Shown: positions 52,944 through 62,218, counted from the stretch's first letter. The stretch is DNA of 64,000 nt from Butyrivibrio sp. XPD2006 (GCF_000420865.1 NZ_ATVT01000011.1:62001-126000), one strand, 5' to 3'. Translations and numbers: made by a program. Notes: generated by a model from the letters alone, not told the origin.

Positions 52944-53603
52944 CTAATCAGTCTTAAGTAGTCTGAAATGACTTTTCCTATACTCTATAAGCCCTTCATC
53001 TTGCATGCGTGAGAGTTCTTTTGACATATTGGTGCGCTCAAGGTTCAGATAATCAGCAAGCTGTTGTCTGTTGAATGGAATATCAAATTCTCTGGAGTCA
53101 GACTGCAGTGCAATGGCATTGAGATATGACAGGAGGCGTCCGCGGCAGCTCTTGGAAGAAGTATAAAAGCTACGTCCGGAGAGGACAAGGTTCTTCTGTG
53201 ATGAGATGATAAGTATATTTTTAAGGAGCTTTTCCTTCCAGGGAGAGCTCTTTTTGCTATCTTCAAGAAGGTTCTTTATATTGCAAAAGAGAATGCGGCT
53301 TTCCTCATTTGCTCTTACATCAACCAAAAGGACTTCACCAAGAAGAGCATAGGTCTCGGCAAAGTACTGGTTCTTTCCAACATGGCTTAATACAGTACGG
53401 TTGCCCCAGATGTCGTTGCTTTCAACAGTAACACTACCGGAAAGCACCATGCCTATTTGGGAAGTCTGTTCTCCGGCGTGGAGAATCACATCATCTTTTC
53501 GGAATCTCTTTTCCTTTGCACCCAGGAAGTCAAGGCACGAGGATAGTTCTTTTGCTGTCATTCCCTGGAACAGTCTGCTTTTTTCTATACTTTCAAGATT
53601 CAT
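52944..53603 (-). CDS. Crp/Fnr-family transcriptional regulator
   Basis: The 219-residue protein has a cyclic-nucleotide-like sensor domain (FLGAKEKRFRKDDVILHAGEQTSQIGMVLSGSVTV) and a C-terminal winged helix (FNRQQLADYLNLERTNMSKELSRMQDEGLI). It lacks an N-terminal Cys cluster. It diverges from a ferredoxin gene, a pairing common in Clostridia, and so probably controls it. Confidence 0.92.
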   Translation of the reverse strand: MNLESIEKSRLFQGMTAKELSSCLDFLGAKEKRFRKDDVILHAGEQTSQIGMVLSGSVTVESNDIWGNRTVLSHVGKNQYFAETYALLGEVLLVDVRANEESRILFCNIKNLLEDSKKSSPWKEKLLKNILIISSQKNLVLSGRSFYTSSKSCRGRLLSYLNAIALQSDSREFDIPFNRQQLADYLNLERTNMSKELSRMQDEGLIEYRKSHFRLLKTD

Positions 53604-53640
53604 AAAAAATATCTCCTGAAATGTGGTTTAAACAACATAC

Positions 53641-53656
53641 ATACTATGAATAGTAT
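53641..53656. promoter_or_regulatory. Palindrome between the Crp/Fnr regulator and ferredoxin genes
   Basis: ATACTATGAATAGTAT is a 7-bp inverted repeat with a 2-base centre, in the divergent region, with TATACT just after it (53660-53665). Its size and place fit a Crp/Fnr dimer site. Confidence 0.55.
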
Positions 53657-53710
53657 ATTATACTGACACCATCAGAACAAGGTTAAAGCTAAGAACAGAG
53701 AGGTTTAAAG

Positions 53711-54481
53711 ATGGTAAGAAAGATAATAAAGATCGACGAAGAAAAGTGCAATGGATGTGGTATTTGTGCCAGTGCCTGCCACGAAGGTGCTATTGATATT
53801 GTGAACGGAAAAGCAAAGCTGGTAAGAGAGAACTTTTGCGATGGATTTGGCGACTGCTTACCGGGATGTCCTATGGGAGCAATCTCTTTTGAAGAAAGGG
53901 AAGCGCCTGCTTATGATGAAGCAGCAGTAAAGGAAGCGCAGGAAAAGAAAGGAATGGTAAAAGATATGCATCAGTGCGAGAACAAGATGATGAATGAAAT
54001 GGAACAACATGCCGCCGGGCATGGATGCCCGGGGTCAAGGTTTATGATGCTCAAGAGCGGTAACCAGGAAGAGAATGATCTCAGTCAGGACATGATTTCA
54101 AGAATGAGCACTCATCCATCAAGATTAATGCAATGGCCATGTCAGATAAAACTTTTGCCGACGCAGGCAGATTTTTATAATGGGGCCAAGCTCCTCATTG
54201 CAGCTGACTGTACAGCATACGCCTATGCAAACATGCATGAGGAATTTATGAAGGGCAAAGTTACAATGATAGGATGTCCAAAGCTGGATGATGGCGACTA
54301 CACAGAAAAACTGACAGAAATCATATCAAATAATGATATCGTCAGCGTGACCATAGTAAGGATGGAAGTTCCATGCTGCGGAGGACTGCAGAGGGCCGCA
54401 GAGAATGCTATTAAGAACAGTGGAAAGTTCCTTCCCTGGCAGGTTGTAACCATCTCTCGTAACGGAGAGGTACTTGATTAA
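53711..54481 (+). CDS. 4Fe-4S dicluster ferredoxin-type protein
   Basis: The 256-residue protein opens with two ferredoxin motifs (CNGCGICASACHEGAIDI and CDGFGDCLPGCPMGAI), then a linker with CPGSR and a C-terminal domain with AADCTAYAYANMHEEFM, MIGCPKLDD and VPCCGG. Such proteins bind Fe-S clusters and move electrons; the role in the Crp/Fnr pair is not defined. AGAGG lies before the ATG. Confidence 0.9.
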   Translation: MVRKIIKIDEEKCNGCGICASACHEGAIDIVNGKAKLVRENFCDGFGDCLPGCPMGAISFEEREAPAYDEAAVKEAQEKKGMVKDMHQCENKMMNEMEQHAAGHGCPGSRFMMLKSGNQEENDLSQDMISRMSTHPSRLMQWPCQIKLLPTQADFYNGAKLLIAADCTAYAYANMHEEFMKGKVTMIGCPKLDDGDYTEKLTEIISNNDIVSVTIVRMEVPCCGGLQRAAENAIKNSGKFLPWQVVTISRNGEVLD

Positions 54482-54562
54482 ATTTCCCAATAAACATTTT
54501 TTTGCGTAAGGTTCAGATAAGTGAGTTTATACTTAGTATAATGAAAGAAAAGGAGGCACACT

Positions 54563-55510
54563 ATGGCAACATTAAACGAAAGAAAAGTAGCAGTAGTAGG
54601 TTGTGGATTTGTTGGTTCGGCATCAGCATTTGCCCTTATGGAAAGCGGGCTTTTTTCCGAGATGGTGCTGATAGATGTGAATAAAGAGAAGGCTGAGGGG
54701 GAAGCGCTTGATATCAGTCACGGACTTCCTTTTGCAAAGCCAATGCAGATATATGCCGGTGATTATCAGGACGCAGGGGATGCTGCAGTTGTGGTTGTTA
54801 CAGCAGGTGCGGGACAGAAACCCGGCGAGACCAGGCTTGATCTTGTTAAAAAGAATGTAGGTATCTTTAAGTCTATTATTCCTGAGATTGCAAAGTACAA
54901 CAAAGATGGAATACTTCTTATCGTGGCGAATCCGGTAGATATTCTTACATATGCCGCAGTCAGGTTCAGTGGATTCCCTGAAAACAGGGTGTTTGGTTCG
55001 GGAACAGTTCTTGATACAGCCAGATTCAAATATCTTCTGGGGGAACATTTGAGTGTGGACAGCCGTTCAGTGCATGCATTTATTATAGGCGAGCATGGGG
55101 ACAGTGAGATTGCAGCATGGAGCAGTGCAAATGTTTCTGGGATTCCAATTCACGATTTCTGTGAGATGAGGGGGCATTTCGAACATGAAAAAGCCATGAA
55201 AGAGATTGCTGAAAATGTTAAGAACAGTGCCTATGAGATCATTGAAAAAAAAGGTGCGACCTATTACGGAATTGCCATGAGTGTAAGACGTATCTGTGAG
55301 GCTATAATACGTGATGAAAAATCAGTTTTGCCTATATCGAGCATGCAGCATGGTGAAAACGGCATTGATGGAGTTGCACTCAGTATGCCTGCAATTGTCG
55401 GAAGAGGTGGCGTTGAAGGTTCTGTGCCGATCAGACTTAGTGAGCAGGAAAAAGAGGCATTGATGAAGTCGTCGGAGACTCTGAAAGCAGTAATTAACGA
55501 ATCGCTTTGA
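54563..55510 (+). CDS. ldh: L-lactate dehydrogenase
   Basis: The 315-residue protein has the NAD-binding VAVVGCGFVGSASAFAL, VVTAGAGQKPGETRLDLVKKN (the active-site loop; the Q of GQKPGETR is typical of LDH rather than malate dehydrogenase), ANPVDILTYA, GTVLDTARFKYLL and the catalytic IIGEHGDSE (His 178). It reduces pyruvate to L-lactate to regenerate NAD+. AAAGGAGGC lies 6-7 bases before ATG, and TATAAT is at about 54539. A perfect terminator follows, so it is a single-gene unit. Confidence 0.95.
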   Translation: MATLNERKVAVVGCGFVGSASAFALMESGLFSEMVLIDVNKEKAEGEALDISHGLPFAKPMQIYAGDYQDAGDAAVVVVTAGAGQKPGETRLDLVKKNVGIFKSIIPEIAKYNKDGILLIVANPVDILTYAAVRFSGFPENRVFGSGTVLDTARFKYLLGEHLSVDSRSVHAFIIGEHGDSEIAAWSSANVSGIPIHDFCEMRGHFEHEKAMKEIAENVKNSAYEIIEKKGATYYGIAMSVRRICEAIIRDEKSVLPISSMQHGENGIDGVALSMPAIVGRGGVEGSVPIRLSEQEKEALMKSSETLKAVINESL

Positions 55511-55544
55511 AACTCAAGAAAGGGTGCGTAAATATTTCTGGGCA

Positions 55545-55582
55545 TTAGGGAACTTATTAGTTTGAAGTTCCCTAATTTTTTT
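55545..55582 (+). terminator. Rho-independent terminator after ldh
   Basis: TTAGGGAACTT and AAGTTCCCTAA form a perfect 11-bp stem over a 9-base loop, followed by seven T. Confidence 0.95.
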
Positions 55583-55596
55583 ATTGCATGATTTGC

Positions 55597-55673
55597 AAAA
55601 TGTTGATGGCAACTACATTTTAATATTCTAAAATGTTGATATAAGGTACTGAATTATATTCCAAAATGTTGAT
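55597..55673 (+). repeat. Three direct repeats at exactly 33-base spacing
   Basis: AAAATGTTGAT starts at 55597, 55630 and 55663, 33 bases apart each. They lie directly before the broken ATPase gene and could be binding sites of a regulator or of a mobile element protein. The flanking bases differ. Confidence 0.7.
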
Positions 55674-55684
55674 AGAGGGTAGCG

Positions 55685-56089
55685 ATGAGAAGAAAGATAT
55701 CTGAAAAACTCAAAAAATGGAGCACATTAAAAGATAGGAAATGCCTCGTCGTACAGGGGGCAAGGCAGGTCGGAAAAACATATTCGATTGAGAGATTTGT
55801 CAGTAGATTCAATGATAATGGCAATGAGGTTCCGATTTCCGGAAAAGAAGATACTTCCCGGAAAGTGCTTGATCTTTTTAGATGAAATACAGGAGTGCCA
55901 GGAAGCAATCACTTCCCTGAAATTCTGGGCAACAGACAATAGATACGACGTTATAGCTTCAGGATCATTGCTTGGGATTGATTACAAAAGAGCATCCTCA
56001 TATCCGGTAGGGTATGTAGACTACATTAAAATGAATGGAATGGATTTTGAAGAGTTTTTATATAAAACTGTATGCTGCATTAGAATATA
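55685..56089 (+). pseudogene. Broken AAA+/DUF4143-type ATPase gene
   Basis: The first frame gives KLKKWSTLKDRKCLVVQGARQVGKTYSIERF with the Walker A loop; after about 55790 the homology continues in another frame as KCLIFLDEIQECQEAITSLKFWATDNRYDVIASGSLLGI...SYPVGYVDYIKMNGMDFEEFLY. The part between Walker A and Walker B is shorter than usual, and the C-terminal half including DUF4143 is missing. So the gene is frameshifted, internally deleted and cut short. Intact family members are common accessory genes in Lachnospiraceae, of unclear function. Confidence 0.85.
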
Positions 56090-56119
56090 CTTAATGATGA
56101 AAATTGTTAAGTATATTGC
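56087..56119. repeat. Inverted repeat before the EAL gene
   Basis: AATATACTTAA and TTAAGTATATT (11 bp) enclose 12 bases, followed at once by GCTATAATG, a good -10 box for the next gene. It may be an operator over the -35 region. Confidence 0.45.
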
Positions 56120-56161
56120 TATAATGAAAGTGGCCCGTTAAATACACCAAAGGTACAGTTT

Positions 56162-58642
56162 ATGATTGACATCACCAATAAGACAGAAGTTTACAATTAT
56201 GTAATTTCCAGCATTGATGACGCCATTTCCAATCAATGGATTAAGGTCTATTACCAGCCGGTTGTAAGGTCTCTTACAGGGCAGCTTTGTGGTGCGGAAT
56301 CCCTCGCAAGATGGATTGACCCCAATATCGGATTTCTTTCCCCTGATAAATTCATAGGAGCCCTCGAGGAACATGAACTCATCCATAAGCTTGACTGCTT
56401 CATGGTAGAAAAAGTCTGCAGCGACATTCACGAACATCTTGAAAGCGGCAGGCCGACTTTTCCTGTCTCGATCAACTTCTCAAGACTTGACTTTATAAAA
56501 TGTGACATGCTTGAGCTTGTTGAGAAAACAGTCGGAAAATACAATATTCCAAGGGACTATCTGCACATCGAGATTACAGAGAGCATGATCGCCAAGGATG
56601 AAGATCTTATGACTAAAGTCATCGAGAGCTTCAGAAAACGCGGCTATGAGATCTGGATGGATGATTTCGGAAGCGGCTACTCCTCCCTTACACTGCTGCA
56701 AGACTATCAGTTTGACCTCCTTAAGATGGATATGCGCTTTTTGTCCACCATGACAGAAAAGTCCAAGATAATTCTCAACTCAACCATCAATATGGCCAAG
56801 CACATAGGGGTAAAGACCCTGAGTGAAGGTGTGGAAACCAGGGAGCAGATTGAATTTCTGACCTCAATAGGCTGCGGCAAGCTTCAGGGCTACTATTATG
56901 GCAAGCCACAGCCTTATGATGACATGCTCTCCGGCATCGAGGAAAAGGGAATAACAATTGAAGAGAGGCAATGGCGCAGTTACTACGAGACAGCCTGCCT
57001 TTCCATGGTCGACCTCGACAGACCTCTTGAAATAATCGAGTACGACGGCACCTCTCTGCACACTCTTTTTATGAATGAGTCGTTCAAGCAACAGATATCC
57101 ATCAGGGAAGACGATCTTTCGCTGATAGATAAGATTCTTTACAATCCGTCGTCGCCCATGATGGCCAAATACCATCAGTTCATCGAGACAGCAATTAAGA
57201 GCAAGGCCAAAGAGAGCTTTTATTACACCCTGAAGGGCAACTACTACCTGTTAAAGGCTGAATATTTGGCAGAGCACGCAGGACGATACCTTTTTAAGGC
57301 TTCTATTACAAACATTTCAGTGGATCAGAATACTACTGAGAGAAATACGCTGGACCTGCGGCTTAGAGAACTCAATAATCTCTATGAAATGGTTCTTTTT
57401 GTCAACCCCAAGGAGAACATAATATATCCGCTTCTTGGAGGCTATAGCTACAGTGACAGCGTGCCGGTCCATGAAAAAGGTCTGGTAGAAGTCTGTAAGG
57501 CTTTTGCCGAAAAATATATCTTCCCGACCGAGAGGAAATCTTTTTTGGATTTTACTCACCAGGCAAGCGTCGTTCCGGAGGAATTAAAAACCGGTCCGGG
57601 ATTCATCAAACACCCTTACAGGACCAGGCAGGCTGACGGTTCATACAAGTGGCGTGAGTATTCACTTCTTTCAATTGCCGGTTCCAAAGGCAGAGAGTTC
57701 CTGTTTACCGTCAATCTCATCTCTGATGACCTTGCACGCGCGCTTGATAAAGTAAACTACAAAAGTATGCAGGTCGATGATGAAAAGGTCAACAAGGAGG
57801 CCTTTGACCGCGCAAGACTTTGGGAGACTCTTATACAAAACTCATCCCAGAAGCTTTTCTGGAAGGACAAGAACAGGCGCTTTCTGGGTGTAAGTCAGTC
57901 ATTTCTCGATTTTTACGAGATCAGGTCTCTTGACGACATAATCGGCAAGAATGATGAGGAAATGCACTGGCATGTGGACGACGGCCCTTATAAGGGTGAC
58001 GAGCTTGATGTTCTAAGCTCAGGGAAAGTTGTATTTAACGCCCCTGGCCAATGCATAGTAAACGGAGTTGTACACAACATCATCTGCAACAAAATGCCCA
58101 TCTATGACAAGGGGGAAATTGTCGGCCTTGTAGGCAGCTTTGCGGATGCCGACCAGGAGCTGTACAGAGTTCAGAAGCTCATCAGCCCCTCCAAGCTGGA
58201 TACCGCTACAAGACTCATGAACAACAAGTTCTTCATGAGCACCATGATTGATTATGCCATGCAGTTTAACGAAAACGGCAAGGACTACGGGCTCATCCTT
58301 CTCCACAGCACCAACCATCATCGCATTGAAGAAACCTTTGGCGCCAAATTTGCATCCAAAGTGCTCAGGGAGATCGGAGAAAAAATTATCGATGTCATTG
58401 GTCAGCGCGCTGTAGCCGGTAGGCCCAAGGAGGCGTACTTTGGAGTTATCATTTACGTCGATTCAAAAGATAAGCTAAAAGAGCTGGAGCTACAGTTAAA
58501 AGAGCATATAGAAGAGATCAATTCAGTTGGTGGCAACAGCGTAACAATCAGAATGGCTTCTGCCAGCGTACTCAGGACAGAAGAAGGAGTTACGGATGAA
58601 TCCATGTACCAGATGGCACTTGAGCAGCTGAATGGGAAATAA
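56162..58642 (+). CDS. EAL-domain c-di-GMP phosphodiesterase with PAS and degenerate GGDEF-like part
   Basis: The 826-residue protein has the EAL domain first (1-260): AESLARW (E-A-L as E-S-L), INFSR, IEITES, MDDFGSGYSSL, LKMDMRF, SEGVETREQ and QGYYYGKP. All metal- and substrate-binding acids are present, so it should hydrolyse c-di-GMP. A central region of about 280 residues is not recognised; a PAS domain (WKDKNRRFLGVSQSFLDFY) follows at about 560-665. The last 150 residues look like a GGDEF fold (LDTATRLMNNKFFM) without the GGDEF motif, so no cyclase activity is expected. It has no membrane segments. An N-terminal EAL is unusual, as most hybrids carry it last. Confidence 0.9.
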   Translation: MIDITNKTEVYNYVISSIDDAISNQWIKVYYQPVVRSLTGQLCGAESLARWIDPNIGFLSPDKFIGALEEHELIHKLDCFMVEKVCSDIHEHLESGRPTFPVSINFSRLDFIKCDMLELVEKTVGKYNIPRDYLHIEITESMIAKDEDLMTKVIESFRKRGYEIWMDDFGSGYSSLTLLQDYQFDLLKMDMRFLSTMTEKSKIILNSTINMAKHIGVKTLSEGVETREQIEFLTSIGCGKLQGYYYGKPQPYDDMLSGIEEKGITIEERQWRSYYETACLSMVDLDRPLEIIEYDGTSLHTLFMNESFKQQISIREDDLSLIDKILYNPSSPMMAKYHQFIETAIKSKAKESFYYTLKGNYYLLKAEYLAEHAGRYLFKASITNISVDQNTTERNTLDLRLRELNNLYEMVLFVNPKENIIYPLLGGYSYSDSVPVHEKGLVEVCKAFAEKYIFPTERKSFLDFTHQASVVPEELKTGPGFIKHPYRTRQADGSYKWREYSLLSIAGSKGREFLFTVNLISDDLARALDKVNYKSMQVDDEKVNKEAFDRARLWETLIQNSSQKLFWKDKNRRFLGVSQSFLDFYEIRSLDDIIGKNDEEMHWHVDDGPYKGDELDVLSSGKVVFNAPGQCIVNGVVHNIICNKMPIYDKGEIVGLVGSFADADQELYRVQKLISPSKLDTATRLMNNKFFMSTMIDYAMQFNENGKDYGLILLHSTNHHRIEETFGAKFASKVLREIGEKIIDVIGQRAVAGRPKEAYFGVIIYVDSKDKLKELELQLKEHIEEINSVGGNSVTIRMASASVLRTEEGVTDESMYQMALEQLNGK

Positions 58643-58676
58643 GATAAAACGTAGTAACCGATAATTCGGATCAATT

Positions 58677-58844
58677 ATGGTGAACAAAAGAGCTAATAAG
58701 AGTTGCAGTTCATGGATTTTTCATCCATGGGCTGTGGCTCTTTATCATACCCACAGATTACACGATAAGGCACTTAAGGAAATAGAACAAGAATTATTAA
58801 AAAGAACTAATGGTGGTATAAAAGTAATATTTAAGATTAAATAA
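58677..58844 (+). CDS. Possible small protein or remnant, 55 residues
   Basis: An ATG at 58677 opens a 55-codon frame (MVNKRANKSCSSWIFHPWAV ... NGGIKVIFKIK). It has no clear ribosome site and ends 12 bases before the Imm70-like gene. It could be a leftover toxin C-terminus. The bases also hold a hairpin (CATGGAT/ATCCATG inside AAGAGC/GCTCTT) that could terminate the preceding gene. Confidence 0.35.
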   Translation: MVNKRANKSCSSWIFHPWAVALYHTHRLHDKALKEIEQELLKRTNGGIKVIFKIK

Positions 58845-58856
58845 GGAGAAAAATAG

Positions 58857-59273
58857 ATGGCAGTTGGGATAACAGTAGATTTTTATTGGTATCAGATTGG
58901 TACAGGAGATTTTTTCCATTCCTTTTTTTCAACTATTGCTTTCAATCTTGAAGGTGGTAGTTGGGGAAGCCGATTTCCTGTATTTATGAAAGACTTCTAT
59001 GATGGTGAATTAAAGAATGCCAGAATTACTGAGGCTTTATCTGAATTAGATGTTATAACAGAGGGACTAAAGAAGCTGCCTCCAGATAAGGTCATTTTGG
59101 ATATTGAAGATATTTCAAAACAGCCACCATGGGGAAGCAATATCAGTACTGATATAACTGATTTATCAAATTATTTTGTGACCAGTGATGGTGAAGATCT
59201 TATAACGACTATCAGGGATGCATTTGAAATGGGACTGCAGATTAATGAGGATGTACATATTTCGAGCTTATGA
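58857..59273 (+). CDS. Imm70-like immunity protein
   Basis: ATG 58857 follows AAGGAG. The 138-residue protein begins MAVGITVDFYWYQIGTGDFFHSFFSTI and contains KVILDIEDISKQPPWGSNIS and SNYFVTSDGEDL, which I recognise as the Imm70 family of immunity proteins from polymorphic toxin systems. It would neutralise a partner toxin in the cytoplasm; the toxin is not intact in this window. The neighbours are also immunity-like or unknown. Confidence 0.75.
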   Translation: MAVGITVDFYWYQIGTGDFFHSFFSTIAFNLEGGSWGSRFPVFMKDFYDGELKNARITEALSELDVITEGLKKLPPDKVILDIEDISKQPPWGSNISTDITDLSNYFVTSDGEDLITTIRDAFEMGLQINEDVHISSL

Positions 59274-59339
59274 TGTTGCTTAATGATAAATGTATGTCAG
59301 TGGAGGAATCGGATGAGAAAGGTATATTAAGGTGAAATA

Positions 59340-59678
59340 ATGGAAAACGTATTATATCAAGGAACTGGATATGCTGTGGTTGAAATTGATGGAAAAATGA
59401 AAATATGCTGGGCAGAGGGTATTGAAGGAACCATTAAATATTATGATATTACCCAGGAGTTATTTGAGAGACTTAAAAAGTCTGAAAAGGATGCAAACGA
59501 GGTCATGTTCTTTTGTAAAAATGGCAGGTGGCTTCCTAAGGAGGATGAGGTTCGTGAGGCAAAAAGAGAGTTTTTAAGAAATAATCCGAAGCTCTTATTA
59601 AAGATTCCAAGCAATCAGGATTATTTTGAAAAAGAAGAACTTGAAGAGATCCTGAAAAAGCTGGAAGCAGAAAAGTAA
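59340..59678 (+). CDS. Unknown protein, possible immunity protein
   Basis: The 112-residue protein is soluble and charged, with a beta-rich first half (GTGYAVVEIDGKMKICWAEGIEG) and a helical, Lys/Glu-rich second half. I do not recognise the family. The ribosome site is weak (AAGGTGAA). Size and setting fit an immunity protein, but this is inference. Confidence 0.55.
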   Translation: MENVLYQGTGYAVVEIDGKMKICWAEGIEGTIKYYDITQELFERLKKSEKDANEVMFFCKNGRWLPKEDEVREAKREFLRNNPKLLLKIPSNQDYFEKEELEEILKKLEAEK

Positions 59679-59682
59679 CTTA

Positions 59683-59841
59683 CAAAACAGTACATGGGCA
59701 CCTAATATAGCAGGACGCCATACTACGGAAGCTTTGGAAAGAATTGTTAATGGATTAAAGGCAATAGATGATATGGGTGGTTCCTATGAACAAATTGTTG
59801 AATTCTTGAAAGATATGGCAGAATTAGCAAAAGGATTCTAG
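59683..59841 (+). pseudogene. Start-less coding remnant, possible toxin C-terminus
   Basis: A frame with no usable start codon reads QNSTWAPNIAGRHTTEALER, continues IVNGLKAIDDMGGSYEQIVE and ends AKGF before a TAG. Its composition is that of real protein, and it is cut at its N-terminus. Remnants of toxin tips beside immunity genes are usual in polymorphic toxin loci. The exact family is not known. Confidence 0.45.
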
Positions 59842-59873
59842 AAAACCATAGACTTGATTGTAAGGAGCAAAAA

Positions 59874-60962
59874 ATGGATAAAGAAACAATTAAAGAAATA
59901 AGGATGGCGATTCAGGAAAACCGAGTCGATGATTTCAAACGAATGGCGAGTGAAAACAGCGATACGTTGGAAGTTGTTACTTTTTTTGGAACATTTCTGC
60001 ATGATGCTGCGATATTTGGAAGTTATGAAATTGCCAAATATCTTGTGGACAATGGAATAGATGTAAATAAAAAAGCCGGTTATCGTAATAGTACAGCGCT
60101 GACCTCTGCAGCATATAGAGGATATCTGGATATAGTAAAACTATTATATGAAAACGGATGCAAGCTATATGTGGATACCTTTGACGAGAATCCTTTATTT
60201 GCAGCCATTTGTGAAAGGCACCTGGATGTTGTTAAGTATTTGGTTGAGAAAGGAATTGATCTTTCTCCAAAGTATACAATTGGCGGTAAGCAGATGGATG
60301 CTTGTGAATATGCCAGCCATTATGCAAAGACAGAAATACTTAGCTACTTATCTGAGCAACTTGGAAAAGAGCCTCCTGTCGAAAAGAAAAAAAGAGAAGT
60401 TGTTGTAGACTCGTCAAAAAAGCCTGAATTTGACTATGGCTCTTTTGAAGAAAGACTATACGCAAAAATGCGTGAAGTAATGAAAAAGTATAGTGACAGA
60501 AGAGATGATATATATGCTTTTTCAATTAAATATGAGTCGGAGTTCACCTCTTTTATTAATATACTTGCAAATTCCTATTCCTATCTGAATGAGTGCGCCC
60601 AGAAAGGCTCCTTTTCACTAAACGATTATAAATATAGCGAGGAAGACTGGGGAATCTGGGAAAAAATAGAAGATTTATCTGATGATCTGGCGTATCATTA
60701 TGAACTTGTTGAAAAATGGTGCGGAGAAGACGAAGATCTTTATGAGGATATGTATGAAGAGCACAAAAAAAGAATCATTGATACCTGCATCAATGTAATG
60801 ATGAAGATAAAACAGTCTGAGGAGTATTCTATTTATCCCGGATTAAACCTCAATGTTTATGTGAGGGAAGGAATGTCTGAGGATGAAGAACTTGAAATAT
60901 TCAAAAAGCTTAATGATGAACAGGCTGTTAAGGAATTTGAAAAGTTTATGGGAAAGGGCTGA
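59874..60962 (+). CDS. Ankyrin-repeat protein, probable immunity-type
   Basis: The 362-residue protein has about four ankyrin repeats in residues 1-165 (GTFLHDAAIFGSYEIAKYLV, STALTSAAYRGYLDIVKLL, NPLFAAICERHLDVVKYLV), a Lys-rich linker, and an acidic, helical C-terminal domain of about 160 residues that I do not recognise. Ankyrin immunity proteins occur in toxin loci. AAGGAGC lies before the ATG. Confidence 0.75.
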   Translation: MDKETIKEIRMAIQENRVDDFKRMASENSDTLEVVTFFGTFLHDAAIFGSYEIAKYLVDNGIDVNKKAGYRNSTALTSAAYRGYLDIVKLLYENGCKLYVDTFDENPLFAAICERHLDVVKYLVEKGIDLSPKYTIGGKQMDACEYASHYAKTEILSYLSEQLGKEPPVEKKKREVVVDSSKKPEFDYGSFEERLYAKMREVMKKYSDRRDDIYAFSIKYESEFTSFINILANSYSYLNECAQKGSFSLNDYKYSEEDWGIWEKIEDLSDDLAYHYELVEKWCGEDEDLYEDMYEEHKKRIIDTCINVMMKIKQSEEYSIYPGLNLNVYVREGMSEDEELEIFKKLNDEQAVKEFEKFMGKG

Positions 60963-61039
60963 ATCAGTAAACGGACGATAAAAGGAGCAGAGTACAATGG
61001 CCCAGAGGAAGGACGAATATATATAAGTATATTCAAATG

Positions 61040-61067
61040 GTACAATGATAAGAACATTGTGCTTTTA
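61040..61067 (+). terminator. Weak terminator hairpin after the ankyrin gene
   Basis: GTACAATG and CATTGTGC (one T-G pair) enclose seven bases, followed by TTTTA. Confidence 0.45.
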
Positions 61068-61148
61068 TCACATTTTTCACATATTTTTTTGATATGATTT
61101 TAAGGTACCTTTGGGGAAAAGGATAAAATAGGGAGAAGGAAGAAACAA

Positions 61149-62192
61149 ATGGGGGCTTTTTTTGACAATTTGCATATTTTAAAAAGTGATAAGTATGACC
61201 TGGAGACATTAAAAAATGAACTGAGTGGCATACTGAAAATACGGGGATTTTCTCTTTTGCCGGAAGGGTCTGATGGGGATGTTTCTGTAATGATCTATGA
61301 ACCTGGTGAGGGTTCATGGGTATCTATAGCATCTGATGCATTTATGTTTGATTCAGAAGAGGCTATCAGAACTTATACAGATCCACTTTCTTTGGCATTT
61401 AATACGGATGTTATTGCTGCTACATGTTTTGATTCGGATTATCTCCGGCTTGCGCTTTTAAATTCCGTAGATAACACAGATGGCTGGATCAATGTGGGCA
61501 AAAGCTATGACCCATTGATACGCAGAACTAAGGTTGCACCATGGAAAAAGCTGGTTAAAGATACCGAAGGATTAAAGGCTACTATAAAGAAGGATCACGC
61601 GTGTGCAGAAGAGGCTTTCGAAGAAATCGCTGAAATGATCGGGATGCAGCCGCAGCAGACTATGCTTGGATGTGGCGGAGAGGAGCTTCTTGATGGAAAG
61701 ATAACCAGAATGGAATTCTCTGCTCCTGAAGGGAAAATAAAACCGCCAAAATTACAGTTGCATTCATATAACGCACCACCAATAAAGATAGGAGAATTCT
61801 TAAGAGTTTCATTCATTAATACTGGAGATAAGGCAAAAGGACTTAAGTTCATTTTCATGGGCGAGTGTGTAGAAAAAGGAGAGATCATTTTTGAAGACGT
61901 TTCGCTGTTTTATGATGATAAGCATCATCCGATAGAACTGCAAGAGTCCGAGTTGATGGGCGGTGAAAAATGCTATGTTTGGAAAGATCCGTATTTTCAA
62001 CTCCCACCTGCTGTAAATGAGAATCTTCCGCTGGTTAAACAAATAAACCTGGGCTTTGACAGAGAAATCAGCGTGTGCTGTACTCCCAAAGGGAATACGG
62101 AGAATCCAGAGAGTCTTCGCATTGTTGGAATTCCTTTGAGCAATCCGATGGAAGGACAGGTATCCTGGATCAATAGCAGTGAGTATTGCTGA
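61149..62192 (+). CDS. Unknown protein of the immunity-like cluster
   Basis: The 347-residue protein begins MGAFFDNLHILKSDKYDLET, has an alpha/beta first part (about 1-135, with MIYEPGEGSWVSIASD), and a beta-rich second part. No membrane segment or signal peptide. I have no certain family; similar openings occur in proteins next to immunity genes in Clostridia, as far as I recall. AAGGA precedes the ATG. The next gene follows after 26 bases. Confidence 0.7.
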   Translation: MGAFFDNLHILKSDKYDLETLKNELSGILKIRGFSLLPEGSDGDVSVMIYEPGEGSWVSIASDAFMFDSEEAIRTYTDPLSLAFNTDVIAATCFDSDYLRLALLNSVDNTDGWINVGKSYDPLIRRTKVAPWKKLVKDTEGLKATIKKDHACAEEAFEEIAEMIGMQPQQTMLGCGGEELLDGKITRMEFSAPEGKIKPPKLQLHSYNAPPIKIGEFLRVSFINTGDKAKGLKFIFMGECVEKGEIIFEDVSLFYDDKHHPIELQESELMGGEKCYVWKDPYFQLPPAVNENLPLVKQINLGFDREISVCCTPKGNTENPESLRIVGIPLSNPMEGQVSWINSSEYC

Positions 62193-62218
62193 AATCGATT
62201 ATATTAGGCAGGAAGTAT

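Noticed and set aside
58690..58744. Rho-independent terminator after the EAL gene
   Set aside because: The hairpin is convincing but has only a short T-run (CTTTA) and overlaps a possible small coding frame, so it is noted only within that entry.
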